DNA from: Alphaproteobacteria bacterium
GTDB taxonomy: Bacteria; Pseudomonadota; Alphaproteobacteria; TMED109
Assembly (NCBI GenBank): GCA_022825235.1
Contig: JAJDYI010000046.1
Location: 25,256 to 89,255, forward strand
DNA: 64,000 nt
Direction: 5' to 3'
The notes beneath the pieces are model-generated. The model saw only the letters and a program-made list of their open reading frames with translations, did not search any database and was not told the origin of the DNA. Positions 17,025 through 26,362 of this stretch are shown piece by piece. Made by a program: the position numbers and the translations under genes. Each line of letters opens with the position of its first letter. Position 1 is the stretch's first letter.

Positions 17025-17613
17025 CCCAAGATCCCCTCGTCCCGTACCGCAAACATTTTCTTGGCGACCTTGTGACGACGGTCGCTGGCCATACATCGTA
17101 TTCGGATCGTAACCCAGTGACAAAGAGTCGGTCAGCGATCTACCGAACAGTGATGATTTGGGGGATAGCCGCGCGAGCTAATGTCAATAACTATCTCTTT
17201 AGCATGACATATTGTGATATTATGTATCCTGTCGGTGACTTACGGCCTGCATCCTCAAACAATGGGGCTTTTGACGAGGAGGATGCGGTGCGCGACGGCG
17301 CGCCGGGGTTCCTGGCGCTCGTCGAGGACATCCGGCGCCTGCAGGCTGAAGTGAGTCTCTCCTCCGCGCCGACTTCACGACCGTGAATGCCATTGAGGCC
17401 ATCCTGTCCGCTCATATGTCGGAAACTCCTCACTAAGTATTTGTCCATATACTCTTTATTGAGAGTTCTGCTCTTCCCCCTTCCACCGCTGTTCAGTCGT
17501 TGGCAAACAACCGGCAAACACTTGGGGCGCCTACTACTGCGCGCGCACGCCGCCGCTGTCGAGCGCCGCTCCGCGCTCGGGCGGGCACGCCTGCAGGTCA
17601 TTGCCCGTAGCGG
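17025..17613. other. Gap without a supported gene; holds a dispersed repeat
   Basis: This 590-base stretch is AT-richer than average around 17.1-17.25 kb and 17.4-17.5 kb. It contains one copy of a roughly 36-base dispersed repeat (17219-17254). No frame has a domain match. Confidence 0.5.
17219..17254 (+). repeat. Dispersed 36-base repeat, copy A
   Basis: The core is TATCCTGTCGGTGACTTACG followed by GCCTGCAT. Related copies are at 41714-41750 and 54091-54127, all on the plus strand and each beside a rearrangement or an operon edge. It could be an insertion-sequence end or a small dispersed element. Confidence 0.5.
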
Positions 17614-17976
17614 TCACCCCAACAGCCGCAGGACTGTCTCCCTGTCGACCAGGTCGACGTCCTCTGCGCGTTCGAGCAATGGCCGCACGTCGCCCGCGAC
17701 GAGATTCCAGTCCAGCCGCACCAGCCGCTCGGCAACCGCGCTGCGCCAGCTCACGGGCGTCATCTCCGTACCCGACCAGCCGGTCTGGCGCAGCGCCGCG
17801 TTCAGGAATGCGAGGTTTGGCGCCGGCCAGTCGGGGTCGCTGAGGTACCACACGAGGTCGTAGATGTCCCGACCCTTCGTGTACGGCCGTTGAAGCACCG
17901 CATGCAGCTTGCCGGCCAGCAGCGATGCACGGTCATGGTGGAAAAGCCGCAACGTCTCGTGCCGGCGCACGAGCGT
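17614..17976 (-). pseudogene. AbiEii-type toxin, C-terminal fragment
   Basis: About 120 residues match the C-terminal domain of AbiEii nucleotidyltransferase toxins: [53 protein letters not shown] and LRQTGWSG, ending RETVLRLLG. The G-K-L-x-A-x-x-x-R-x-x-x-K-G-R-D-x-Y-D-L motif is intact. The N-terminal catalytic half is absent and the frame begins at a junction with a dinB fragment near 17.98 kb. AbiEii acts with antitoxin AbiEi as a type IV toxin-antitoxin phage-defence pair; no antitoxin gene is present, so this is dead. Confidence 0.75.
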
Positions 17977-17982
17977 CGTGTC

Positions 17983-18574
17983 CGTTCACGGCGAAGCCGC
18001 GCGGCTTGTCCAGATCCGAGGCGATCTTGGCCAGGAACTTGTTGGTGCTGAGCCCGATCGAGAGCGTGATGGCAAGCTCGGTTTCCACCCGGCGCGCCAG
18101 CGCCGCCAGCGTGGCGGCGGGGCTGGCGCAGTGGAGGGATTCCGTGCCCGAGAGGTCCATGAAGGCCTCGTCGATCGAGAGCGGTTCCACCAGCGGCGTG
18201 AGTTCCAGCATCATCGCCCGAACCTCGCGGCCGACGGCGGTGTACTTCTTCATGTCGGGCCTGACGACAACGGCCTCGGGACAGGCCTCCAGAGCCTTGA
18301 ACATCGGCATGGCCGAGTGCACGCCGCTGGCGCGCGCCAGGTAGCAGCAGGCCGCGACCACCCCCCGGTGGTGCCCGCCCACGATGACGGGCCGATCGCG
18401 CAGCTCCGGGCGGTCGCGCTTCTCGACGGCGGCGTAGAACGCGTCGCAGTCGAGATGGGCGATGGCGAGACCGTGGAGTTCCCGGTGTCGGACGACCCGT
18501 GACGAGCCGCAGGCCGGACAGGCCTTGAGGACGGCGTCCGGCCGGCTGCCGCAGTCACGACACAGGGCTTCCAC
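17983..18574 (-). pseudogene. dinB: DNA polymerase IV (DinB), 3'-truncated
   Basis: From a GTG at 18574 the frame encodes an N-terminal zinc finger (CRDCG and CPACG) and the Y-family polymerase start: [52 protein letters not shown] and [19 protein letters not shown] in slightly varied form. The catalytic aspartate in L-D-C-D and the D-E of S-I-D-E-A are intact. About 200 of the usual 400 or more residues are present; after R-G-F-A-V the sequence switches to the AbiEii fragment in another frame. The zinc-finger extension is typical of alphaproteobacterial DinB. The palm is incomplete and thumb and little-finger domains are lost, so it cannot work. Confidence 0.8.
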
Positions 18575-19020
18575 GGACCGAGAATAGAACAGGCTTCAGA
18601 TCGTGTGCAGTCGTCCGTCAGCCTGTCATTCCGAACCCGTTCGCCCGGCGACAAGAGCAGCGAGCCCGCTGGAAGCACGGCCCGCGGTCACATCTTGGGA
18701 CGCAGCCTGGCCTCAAGCTCGAGGCATCCCTCCCCCATGCAAGAACATCACAATCTCGCGCACAACCTTCTGTTCAGCAGGAGCATCGGTGGGAATCTGA
18801 CCCCCGACGGTAAGCGGGCCCCTCACGACGCGCGGGACTGACCCTTCCGTCCGCCGGGGCTGTGCTCGCCGGTCGACCCGGCTACGGCCCCACTGTTTCG
18901 GCCGAAGCCCGTCACCTGCTGGTGCACTTTCCATCGGGGGCCCCTCCATGCGGCAAGGCCGCGCCATGGAGTGGCTCGCATTACCGCGATCATCGAAATT
19001 CCTCAAGCCGCCAAGCTCCG
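18575..19020. other. Gap with a degenerate DUF2285 3'-end copy
   Basis: Around 18.68-18.76 kb the sequence resembles the 3' end of the DUF2285 fragment at 24.6 kb, sharing GGTCACATCTTGGG and the codons for R-F-L-x-x-G-G-x-x-E-L on the minus strand, but with frameshifts. Nothing else is recognisable. Confidence 0.4.
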
Positions 19021-19027
19021 CACATCT

Positions 19028-19047
19028 ATTGAGTAATGTTACTCAAT
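19028..19047. promoter_or_regulatory. Perfect palindrome, likely operator of the ATPase/STAND operon
   Basis: ATTGAGTAA-TG-TTACTCAAT is a perfect nine-base inverted repeat ending 16 bases before the ATG at 19064. It overlaps the proposed -35 and spacer, a classic position for repressor binding. The binding protein is unknown; self-regulation is possible. Confidence 0.6.
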
Positions 19048-19057
19048 ATATTAGAAT
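19029..19057 (+). promoter_or_regulatory. Sigma-70-like promoter of the ATPase/STAND operon
   Basis: TTGAGT (19029-19034), a 17-base spacer and TAGAAT (19052-19057). The -10 ends six bases before the ATG, so transcription should start at or within a base of the A of the start codon, giving a leaderless message. No ribosome-binding site is present, which fits. Confidence 0.55.
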
Positions 19058-19063
19058 ACCTCT

Positions 19064-20341
19064 ATGACAACCTACGAACGGGCCCAGATTTCCACGCTAT
19101 TCAACCGGCTGCGCGAGAAGCCTCAGCGGCTCGCGATCGTGACCGGTCCGCGTCAAACGGGCAAGACCACACTGGTTCACCAGGTCCTCGGAAAGCTGGA
19201 CTGTCCTTCTCGGTACGTGTCTGTCGATGAACCGGACCCTGCCATCCTCCCTTCAGTTCCAGACTTGGGTAGTTCTCAGCCTGGATTCGCGGAGCATCAA
19301 TTGTCCCCGCGCGACGGCTCAAGAGACGCGCGATGGCTGGTCATGCAGTGGGAACAGGCTCGGTTGGCCGCCGAAAGCTCCGACCGGGGTCTCGTCCTGG
19401 CGATCGACGAAATTCAGAAAATCCCGAACTGGTCGGAGGCGGTCAAGGGGCTGTGGGACGCCGACCGGCGAAGTGATCGGCGCCTGCACGTCATCCTGCT
19501 TGGCTCGGCCCCATTGCTCATGCAGCAGGGACTGAGCGAGAGCCTTGCCGGCAGGTACGAGACCGTCCGCCTGATGCACTGGTCGTTCGCCGAGATGTCG
19601 GCAGCGTTCGGTTTCGATCTCCAGCGCTACGTCTATTTCGGGGGTTATCCGGGCGGCGCCCCGCTCGTTCCCGAGCAGAGTCGATGGCGTGCCTATATCG
19701 CCGAGGCGTTGGTCGAGCCCAATATCGAGCGGGACATTCTCGCGATGCAGCGGGTCGACAAACCAGCGCTGCTGAAGCGGCTGTTTCAGCTCGGCGCTGA
19801 GTATTCCGGGCAGATCCTCTCCTACAACAAGATGCTCGGCCAGCTTCAGGACGCCGGCAACACGACGACCCTGGCGCGGTACATCGACCTCCTGTCGAAC
19901 GCAGGTCTCGTCACCGGCCTCCCCAAGTACGCCGCAGGAGCCCATCGCCGGCGATCCTCCAGCCCCAAGCTCAACGTTCTCAACACCGCACTCATGGCCG
20001 TTGCGTCGGGATACACCTTTGAGGAGGCAAAGGCCGACCGCAGCTATTGGGGGCGCCTTGTCGAAAGTGCGGTGGGCGCGCACTTGTTCAACACGGGCAC
20101 GCCGGAACACCGTCTGCACTACTGGCGCGAGAACGGCTCCGAAGTGGATTTCGTCCTGACACGCGGTCGCAGACTGGTTGCCTTCGAGGTGAAGACCGGC
20201 GCGCGCAAGCCCAGGACAAGCGGGCTCGAACGATTTGCGGAGCGCTTCGATGTGCAGGCGTCCGTCATCGTCGGCGAGGGAGGCCTCCCCCTCTCCGAAT
20301 TTCTGTCGACACCGGCGCTGGAGTGGTTCGACAACCCGTGA
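19064..20341 (+). CDS. AAA_14/DUF4143 ATPase, first gene of a two-gene operon
   Basis: The protein has 425 residues. Walker A is GPRQTGKT (residues 28-35), Walker B is VLAIDEIQKI, and a sensor segment ILLGSAPLLMQQGLSESLAGR is typical of AAA_14. A winged helix (ILSYNKMLGQLQDAGNTTTL) leads to a DUF4143 nuclease-like domain with ENGSEVDFVL and VAFEVKTGA, the E-x-D and E-x-K arrangement of PD-(D/E)XK folds. Such proteins are common but mostly uncharacterised. Unusually, the stop codon overlaps the GTG start of a large STAND NTPase-nuclease (GTGA, 20338-20341), implying coupled translation and joint function. The promoter overlaps a perfect palindrome and the message looks leaderless. Confidence 0.85.
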   Translation: MTTYERAQISTLFNRLREKPQRLAIVTGPRQTGKTTLVHQVLGKLDCPSRYVSVDEPDPAILPSVPDLGSSQPGFAEHQLSPRDGSRDARWLVMQWEQARLAAESSDRGLVLAIDEIQKIPNWSEAVKGLWDADRRSDRRLHVILLGSAPLLMQQGLSESLAGRYETVRLMHWSFAEMSAAFGFDLQRYVYFGGYPGGAPLVPEQSRWRAYIAEALVEPNIERDILAMQRVDKPALLKRLFQLGAEYSGQILSYNKMLGQLQDAGNTTTLARYIDLLSNAGLVTGLPKYAAGAHRRRSSSPKLNVLNTALMAVASGYTFEEAKADRSYWGRLVESAVGAHLFNTGTPEHRLHYWRENGSEVDFVLTRGRRLVAFEVKTGARKPRTSGLERFAERFDVQASVIVGEGGLPLSEFLSTPALEWFDNP

Positions 20342-23300
20342 CGCCCACCGTTCGACGGACATGCCGCGACATCGGCGAGCCCGCCTCCCGTGGCCCTTCG
20401 GAATCTCCGTCCCGACCTGTCGAGCATTGGAACGACGAGGCAGCCTACGTGCTGCTTGGTCCTCCAGGCTCCGGCAAGACCACCATTTTCAAGCATCTGG
20501 CGGAACGCGAGGGCGGACAGTACGTCACCGCGCGCGATTTCCTGACCTTCGACGACAGACCCGAGCGGCACGATACGGCTCTCTTTATCGATGGGCTCGA
20601 CGAGACACGGGCCGGAGCAACCGACGGGCGCACACCGTTGGACAGTATCCGTGCCAGGCTCGACCGAATGGGCCGTCCGCGCTTTCGCCTGTCGTGTCGT
20701 GAGGCCGATTGGTTCGGAGCGAATGACAGGGATCATCTCAAACAGGTATCGCCCAGCAGAGCCGTCAAGGTACTCCGCCTCGATCCCTTGTTCGAACAAG
20801 ATATCCACCAATTTCTGCGCGGTGTTCTGAGGATCGATGATCCGGAGGCTTTTGTCGCAGCGGCCCGAGAGAAGGGCATTCACGGATTACTGGTCAATCC
20901 ACAGAGCCTGAACATGCTCGCGGTTGCGGTCGGAGCCGCCGGTGTCTGGCCCGAGACCAGAACGCAGGCATTCGACATGGCATGCCGGACCCTGCTTGCA
21001 GAGCACAACGAAGAACATCGTATAGCCGGTCCGGATCCGGGCGGAAGCGCCGATCTCATCGAGGCCAGCGGAAGGCTCTGCGCAGTGCAGCTTCTGACCG
21101 GTGCCGCGGGGTACGCACTGCCGGGCGCGGAGGGCGATCAGCATTTCCTCGGACTGGAGCGACTACCGGGAACGGAGCGCGAGATTCTTCGCCGCAGCCT
21201 TCAATCCAAGCTGTTCGAATCTCCCGCAGAGCGCCGGATGGCTCCCGTTCACCGGCAGGTCGCGGAGTTTCTCGCCGCGAGATATCTGGCCGCTCTTGTC
21301 GAGAACGGGCTGCCGGTCGGGCGCATCCTCGCACTGATCACCGGCTACGACGGCATGGTGGTCTCCGAACTGCGCGGCCTTTCCGCATGGCTCGCCGCAC
21401 ACAGCAAATCCAGCCGAGCGGAGGTGATCCCGCGCGATCCTCTTGGCATCGTTCTTTACGGAGACGCCCAACACTTCTCGCCGGAAGAAAAACGCCTGCT
21501 TCTGGATGGCCTCCAACGGCAAACTGCAGCGAATCCCCGCTTGATCACCACCGTCCAGCTGGATTCGCGGCTCGGCGATCTCGTGTCCGTCGACATGGAG
21601 AACCAGGTCCGCGAGATCCTGGCCGCCCCGGCGCGGGAGGACTCCTGGCAATCCTTCGTCGTGATCGTGCTCGAGGCCCTTCAGCACAGCGAACCGCTTC
21701 CAAGGCTTGCCGATCCGTTGAAAGAGCTGATCCGCGATGGTGCGCGGTGGCCGAGGATTCGGGATCGCGCCATCGATGTGTTCCTGTGGCACCATCCGAA
21801 TGACACCGAGGCCCTCGCCGAACTCAAAGAGCTGACTGCTGAGGTCTATGCCGGCAGGGTGGCTGATTCCGACGACGCCCTGCTCGGCCGCCTGCTGTCC
21901 ACGATTTACCCTGCAGCGATATCGGAAACGGAGGTCATACGATATCTCAGGCTCCCGCAACGACCCAACTACAGCCCCGAATACGAGTATTTCTGGACCG
22001 GACAGCTTCCCAAGCGATCGACACCAAGCCAGCTTGCCGTGCTCCTCGACCTGATCGTCGAACGCTACGACAACTTGCTTGCGGATGAACGGGCGCGCGG
22101 ACTTCCGGCTTTCTTCTTGCGTCGCCTGCCCTCGAATCTGTTGGCCCGGTTTCTTCTGGTGTCGGGCGACGAGGTGGACGTGACCCGCTTGTTCCATTGG
22201 CTGGAGCCAGCCGCCAGGGCAGGCGACTGGACCTACGACCGTGATCTCGGCAGCGAGGAATCACAAGAGATTCGCAGGTGGCTTGCAAGCCGCCCCGCCG
22301 CGTGGAAGACCCTGCTGGCGATGGGGATGGAGCGTTGCGCCGAGCGGCCCAATTCCCCGGAACCCTACGAGTTCTACAGCTGCATGCGCGAAGAAGAGCA
22401 TGGCAGGCTGTTGGGTGTCGCTCGGCCCCGGGATTTCGGACTGTGGTGCCTCGACCGGGCGGTCGCCGCCAAGAGCCGGATCACCGCCGACTGGCTCATC
22501 GGCGAAGTTGCGGAAAGCCTGCACTACGGCCGTTCCGATGAGGGCCTTTCCCGCGAGGCTGTCTCGAGACACCTGGTCGGCTTCACCCGTCTCAGTGATG
22601 CGTTTGACAGGAGAATGGTCGAGCTTGAGGCCCGAACGTCCGACAGGGACAGCTCCAGTCCCCGCGCGCAGGCTCGGTTGCAGACCGAGCGACCGGACTG
22701 GCGCGACCATGTAAAGCCGCACGAGGACGAACTGCGCGGAAATACGGGAAGGCCCCAGCTTCTGCACGAGCTCGCCACGGTGTATTTCGGCGGATACATC
22801 AACGTTCGCGGCAAATCACCGAGAGACAGGCTGAACGCTCTCCTGGCCGGCGACGAAGGCCTAGTCGACGCCGTTCTGTCCGGATTTCGCAAGACCATCG
22901 ACCGGGATGATCTGCCTTCGGACACGAGGGTCATACGCCTCGGAACCGCGAATCGGACGCACTATCTCGCCCTGCCTTTCATGGCGGGCCTGGAGGAAAT
23001 GGCGAAAGCTGCGCCATCCGGCGAGATCGACATAGATCACGGACGCTTGCGGCTTGCACTGGCGGTTCATTACACCGTGCCGATGTGGCCCACTGCGCGG
23101 CATCCGGCCGACCGTCCGCCGCCCTGGTTTGCCTGGACGCTAGCCAACCGCCCCGAGGTCGCCGCCGATGTGCTCGTAAGGTCCGTTCTCTCGAAACTGC
23201 GCAAGGGCGCGCAATCTCCTGCGGGCATCCAGGAATTGGCGCATTCTCCGGACCATACCGAAGTTGCCCGCCTGGCCACGATGCCTTTGCTCAGGCAATT

Positions 23301-24477
23301 CCCCGTGCGTTGTGCATCCGGGCAGTTGTCGAGCCTGAACCACCTGCTGTTGGCCGCCAGGCGCCACTGCGACATTGGCCCGCTTCTGGAGTTGATCGAG
23401 GAGAGGCACGCCGATCATCGAATGAGCGTGGCACAGCGCGTCCACTGGCTGGTCGCCGGCTTGTGCATCGCGCCAGAGTCGTACGTCGATCGGCTGGAAT
23501 CGTATGCCGCTGGCAATGAACGCCGCATTCGTTTCCTGGCGGAAGCGGTGACCCGACAATTCGGCATTTCCCCCGATCTGAAGTACCGCCGGAGCGCGCC
23601 TGCGCTTCGGCTTCTGATCCGACTCATCGGCGCCTCATGCCGGCCCTATTTTCTTGACACGGACTCGGATGAAGGCGGCAAGGTGACCCCGGAAATGAAC
23701 GCTGCCGGTTGGGTTCGAGACTGCATCGAACAACTGGCGAGCATTACGACGGAAGGCGCTTCGCTCGCCCTTGAGGCGTTGTCGTCCGACAACGACTTGC
23801 GTCCCTGGCGTTCCCTTCTCATGGACGCCGCGTACCGGCAGGAAGCGGCCCGTCGCGAAGCCGAATTCGCCTATGGTGACGTCGCTCGGGTTCTTGCAAC
23901 CCTCGCTGGCGGCGCTCCTTCGAACGTGGCCGACCTCGCGGCGTTGACCCTGGAAAACCTGAACGAGATTGCGCGTGCCATTCGCGACGGCAATACGTCC
24001 GACTGGAAGCAATACTGGAATGTGGATCATCGCGGCCGCCCACAGAGGCCCCGCCCGGAAGACACGTGCCGAGACGCGCTGCTGTCGGATCTGCGGAACA
24101 GGCTGATGCGCCTCGGTATCGACGTTCAGCCGGAAGGGCGTTACGCCAACGACAAGCGGGCGGACATTCGTGTTTCCTGTGAGGGTTTCAATGTTCCCGT
24201 GGAGATCAAGAGAAGCTGCCACCGCGATCTCTGGAGTGCAGTACGATCGCAGTTGATTGCCCGCTACATCGTCGATCCGGGAACCGACGGGCATGGCATC
24301 TATCTTGTGTTGTGGTTCGGAGACACGAAAGAATGCCGACCCACGCCACCGGCGAAGGGATCACCGGTCGCTACTTCCCGTGAACTGGAACATCGCTTGT
24401 CGTCGACCTTGTCTGCCGAGGAGAGAAGAAAAATCAAGATTCGAGTCATCGACGTCTCCGATCCGAATGCAACTTGA
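20338..24477 (+). CDS. Large STAND (NACHT-like) NTPase with C-terminal PD-(D/E)XK nuclease-like domain
   Basis: The GTG at 20338 overlaps the previous stop (GTGA) and gives 1379 residues. The NTPase is N-terminal: Walker A GPPGSGKT (41-48), a NACHT-type Walker B LFIDGLDE (82-89) and RFRLSCREADW near 117, then a helical segment (HRQVAEFLAARYLA). Roughly residues 330-1230 are leucine-rich helical sequence of the kind that forms sensor superstructures. The end (ADIRVSCEGFNVPVEIKRSC, about 1275-1294, then QLIARYIV and GIYLVLWFG) has the D-x(n)-E-x-K core of a restriction-endonuclease fold. In known Avs and bNACHT defence proteins the effector is usually N-terminal, so this order is reversed. Anti-phage function is inferred. 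Other forms open 5' to 20338 overlap the ATPase gene and are shadows. Confidence 0.8.
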   Translation: MTPTVRRTCRDIGEPASRGPSESPSRPVEHWNDEAAYVLLGPPGSGKTTIFKHLAEREGGQYVTARDFLTFDDRPERHDTALFIDGLDETRAGATDGRTPLDSIRARLDRMGRPRFRLSCREADWFGANDRDHLKQVSPSRAVKVLRLDPLFEQDIHQFLRGVLRIDDPEAFVAAAREKGIHGLLVNPQSLNMLAVAVGAAGVWPETRTQAFDMACRTLLAEHNEEHRIAGPDPGGSADLIEASGRLCAVQLLTGAAGYALPGAEGDQHFLGLERLPGTEREILRRSLQSKLFESPAERRMAPVHRQVAEFLAARYLAALVENGLPVGRILALITGYDGMVVSELRGLSAWLAAHSKSSRAEVIPRDPLGIVLYGDAQHFSPEEKRLLLDGLQRQTAANPRLITTVQLDSRLGDLVSVDMENQVREILAAPAREDSWQSFVVIVLEALQHSEPLPRLADPLKELIRDGARWPRIRDRAIDVFLWHHPNDTEALAELKELTAEVYAGRVADSDDALLGRLLSTIYPAAISETEVIRYLRLPQRPNYSPEYEYFWTGQLPKRSTPSQLAVLLDLIVERYDNLLADERARGLPAFFLRRLPSNLLARFLLVSGDEVDVTRLFHWLEPAARAGDWTYDRDLGSEESQEIRRWLASRPAAWKTLLAMGMERCAERPNSPEPYEFYSCMREEEHGRLLGVARPRDFGLWCLDRAVAAKSRITADWLIGEVAESLHYGRSDEGLSREAVSRHLVGFTRLSDAFDRRMVELEARTSDRDSSSPRAQARLQTERPDWRDHVKPHEDELRGNTGRPQLLHELATVYFGGYINVRGKSPRDRLNALLAGDEGLVDAVLSGFRKTIDRDDLPSDTRVIRLGTANRTHYLALPFMAGLEEMAKAAPSGEIDIDHGRLRLALAVHYTVPMWPTARHPADRPPPWFAWTLANRPEVAADVLVRSVLSKLRKGAQSPAGIQELAHSPDHTEVARLATMPLLRQFPVRCASGQLSSLNHLLLAARRHCDIGPLLELIEERHADHRMSVAQRVHWLVAGLCIAPESYVDRLESYAAGNERRIRFLAEAVTRQFGISPDLKYRRSAPALRLLIRLIGASCRPYFLDTDSDEGGKVTPEMNAAGWVRDCIEQLASITTEGASLALEALSSDNDLRPWRSLLMDAAYRQEAARREAEFAYGDVARVLATLAGGAPSNVADLAALTLENLNEIARAIRDGNTSDWKQYWNVDHRGRPQRPRPEDTCRDALLSDLRNRLMRLGIDVQPEGRYANDKRADIRVSCEGFNVPVEIKRSCHRDLWSAVRSQLIARYIVDPGTDGHGIYLVLWFGDTKECRPTPPAKGSPVATSRELEHRLSSTLSAEERRKIKIRVIDVSDPNAT

Positions 24478-24594
24478 AATACGGCCTCAGTGCACTAGCC
24501 AAGAGTCTTCTCTCAAGTAACAAACCTTCTAATGACGGTGGCGATCAGTACACAGAGCCGTCACCGACCGGCACGGCGCGATCCCGACCCACGG

Positions 24595-24985
24595 TCACAT
24601 CTTGGGTCGCCGCCCGGCCGCGAGCTCAAGGCACCCGCCCCGCATCAGGAACCGCGCCTTCTCCACCAGCCGTCGGACCTGCGCGCGCAACGCACTGTCG
24701 TTGTCGAACCCATCGCCGGCCACCGCGTCCTCGCCGTGGACCGCCGCCGCGATCTGGCGCTGCGACTTCCGAGCCGCCAGTCCCTCCACGGCAATCATCA
24801 GCTCCCTGTCACCCGACCCCCGCCCCGGCGAGGGACGTTCCCCGGTCGCAATTGCGCAAGCCTCCTCCAGCCGGCGGACGAACGCCTTCGGGTCCGCCCG
24901 CAGGTCGTGCCGCACCACCACGCCGTCCTCCGGTTCGAACCCGCAGCCGACCGCCAGCCTGAACTGCCCCTCCGCACCTGCGCAT
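24595..24985 (-). pseudogene. DUF2285 DNA-binding protein, N-terminally truncated
   Basis: The frame ends KARFLMRGGCLELAAGRRPK and contains RELMIAVEGLAARKSQRQIA and DSALRAQVRRLVE. This is the DUF2285 pattern: a recombination-directionality or helix-turn-helix-like domain common in alphaproteobacterial integrative elements. The frame opens after an in-frame TGA near 24985 with no good start except a GTG at 24921, so the N-terminal part is lost. A degenerate copy of its 3' end lies at 18.7 kb. Confidence 0.5.
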
Positions 24986-25076
24986 CATGGGCGCGGCTCG
25001 CCGCAACACGACCGACCGGCGGTGCACACTCGCCCGCCATCCGCCCCCGGCCCTCGCGCGAGGTTTGACGACGCCA

Positions 25077-26321
25077 TGCGACCCTTCCCCATCGCCCGCG
25101 TGCGCCGGGAGTTCCCGGCGCTGGCCCAGTCGCACAACGGCAGGCCCCGCGTGTTCATGGACAACCCGGCCGGCACGCAGCTTCCCCGGCGGGTCATCGA
25201 CGCCGTCGCGAACGCCATGGTGGATGCGGCTAGCAACTACGGCGGCTTCTTCGAGAATTCCCGCAACGTGGAGGCGATCTACGCCCGCGCGCACGCTGCG
25301 ATGGCCGATTTCGTGAACGCGCTCGCCGGACGAGATCGTGGTCGCACAAAGCATGACCGCGCTGACCCTGCACGTGTCGCGGTCACTGGGCCGGCGCTGG
25401 GCCCCGGGCGACGAGATCATCGTGACCAGCATGGACCACGAGGGCAACGTGTCGCCGTGGCTGCTGCTGGCGGAAGATCTGGACCTGGTCGTCAGGTGGC
25501 TGCCGTTCAACCGCGACTCCTGGAGGATCGAACCCGAGGACCTGCGGGCCCTGCTAGGCCCCAGGACCCGGCTGCTGGCGCTGAGCGCGGCGAGCAACCT
25601 CACCGGGTCGATCAACGACGTGGCGGCCCTGGCCGCGCTGGCGCGCTCGGCCGGCGCGCTGACGTATGTCGACGCGGTGCAGCTCGCACCGCACCGGTGC
25701 ATCGACGTCCAGGCGCTCGGCTGCGACTTCCTGGTGTGCTCGTCGTACAAGTACTTCGGCCCCCACCTGGGCGTGCTGTGGGGGCGGCGGCAGCTGCTCC
25801 AGGAGCTGACGGCCTACAAGGTGCGGTGCGCCCCGGACGAGCCGCCATGGAAGTGGGAGACGGGCACCCCGCAGACCGAACTGCTCGCGGGCCTCGCCGC
25901 CTGCGTCGACTACCACGACTGGCTGGGACGGGAGGTGCGCGACGCGGGTTCGAGGCGTGCGCGCATCGAGGCGGCCTACCACGCGGTCATCGACCACGAG
26001 GCGGGTCTGGCAACGCGCCTGATCGCCGGCATCCAGGCCATCCCGGGCGCCACCGTGCACGGAATCACCGATCCCGGCCGGGTGGCGGGGCGGGTGCCCA
26101 CGGTGTCGATGACCCATGCGCGCATCCCGCCGGCGCAGGCGGCCCAACGCCTCGCGCGCCAGGGAGTCTGCGTGTGGTCGGGGCACAACTACGCGCCGGA
26201 GGTCGTCAAGCACTTCGGGATCGACGAGGCGACGGGGGTGCTCCGCATCGGCCTCGTTCACTACAACACAGGGGAGGAGGTGGACGCGACGCTGGCGGCG
26301 CTGGAACGGGCGCTCACGTGA
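25077..26321 (+). pseudogene. Cysteine-desulfurase-like class V aminotransferase, frameshifted
   Basis: The first 85 residues (MRPFPIARVRREFPALAQSH, VFMDNPAGTQLPRRVIDAVA, SNYGGFFENSRNVEAIY) lie in one frame. The rest, from DEIVVAQSMTALTLHVSRSL on, is in another, joined near 25325-25332 by a single-base shift. The second part has the PLP-binding lysine in LVCSSYKYFGPHLGVLWG and the end VLRIGLVHYNTGEEVDATL. Together they make a full-length protein (about 414 residues) of the cysteine-desulfurase-like subgroup. Either the gene is recently inactivated or the assembly has a one-base error. It is not next to other suf or isc genes. Confidence 0.8.
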
Positions 26322-26362
26322 CCGCCGTGGTTCCATTACGGCGCCAGGCCGTTGGCCGCGGC

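Noticed and set aside
20047..20337. Longer N-terminus for the STAND protein
   Set aside because: It would overlap the DUF4143 domain of the previous gene by about 290 bases; the GTG at 20338 in a GTGA overlap is a far better start.
24602..26362. In-frame extension upstream of the hybrid kinase (a 1068-residue open frame)
   Set aside because: The part before 26318 overlaps the aminotransferase and DUF2285 fragments in the wrong frame and has low-complexity composition.
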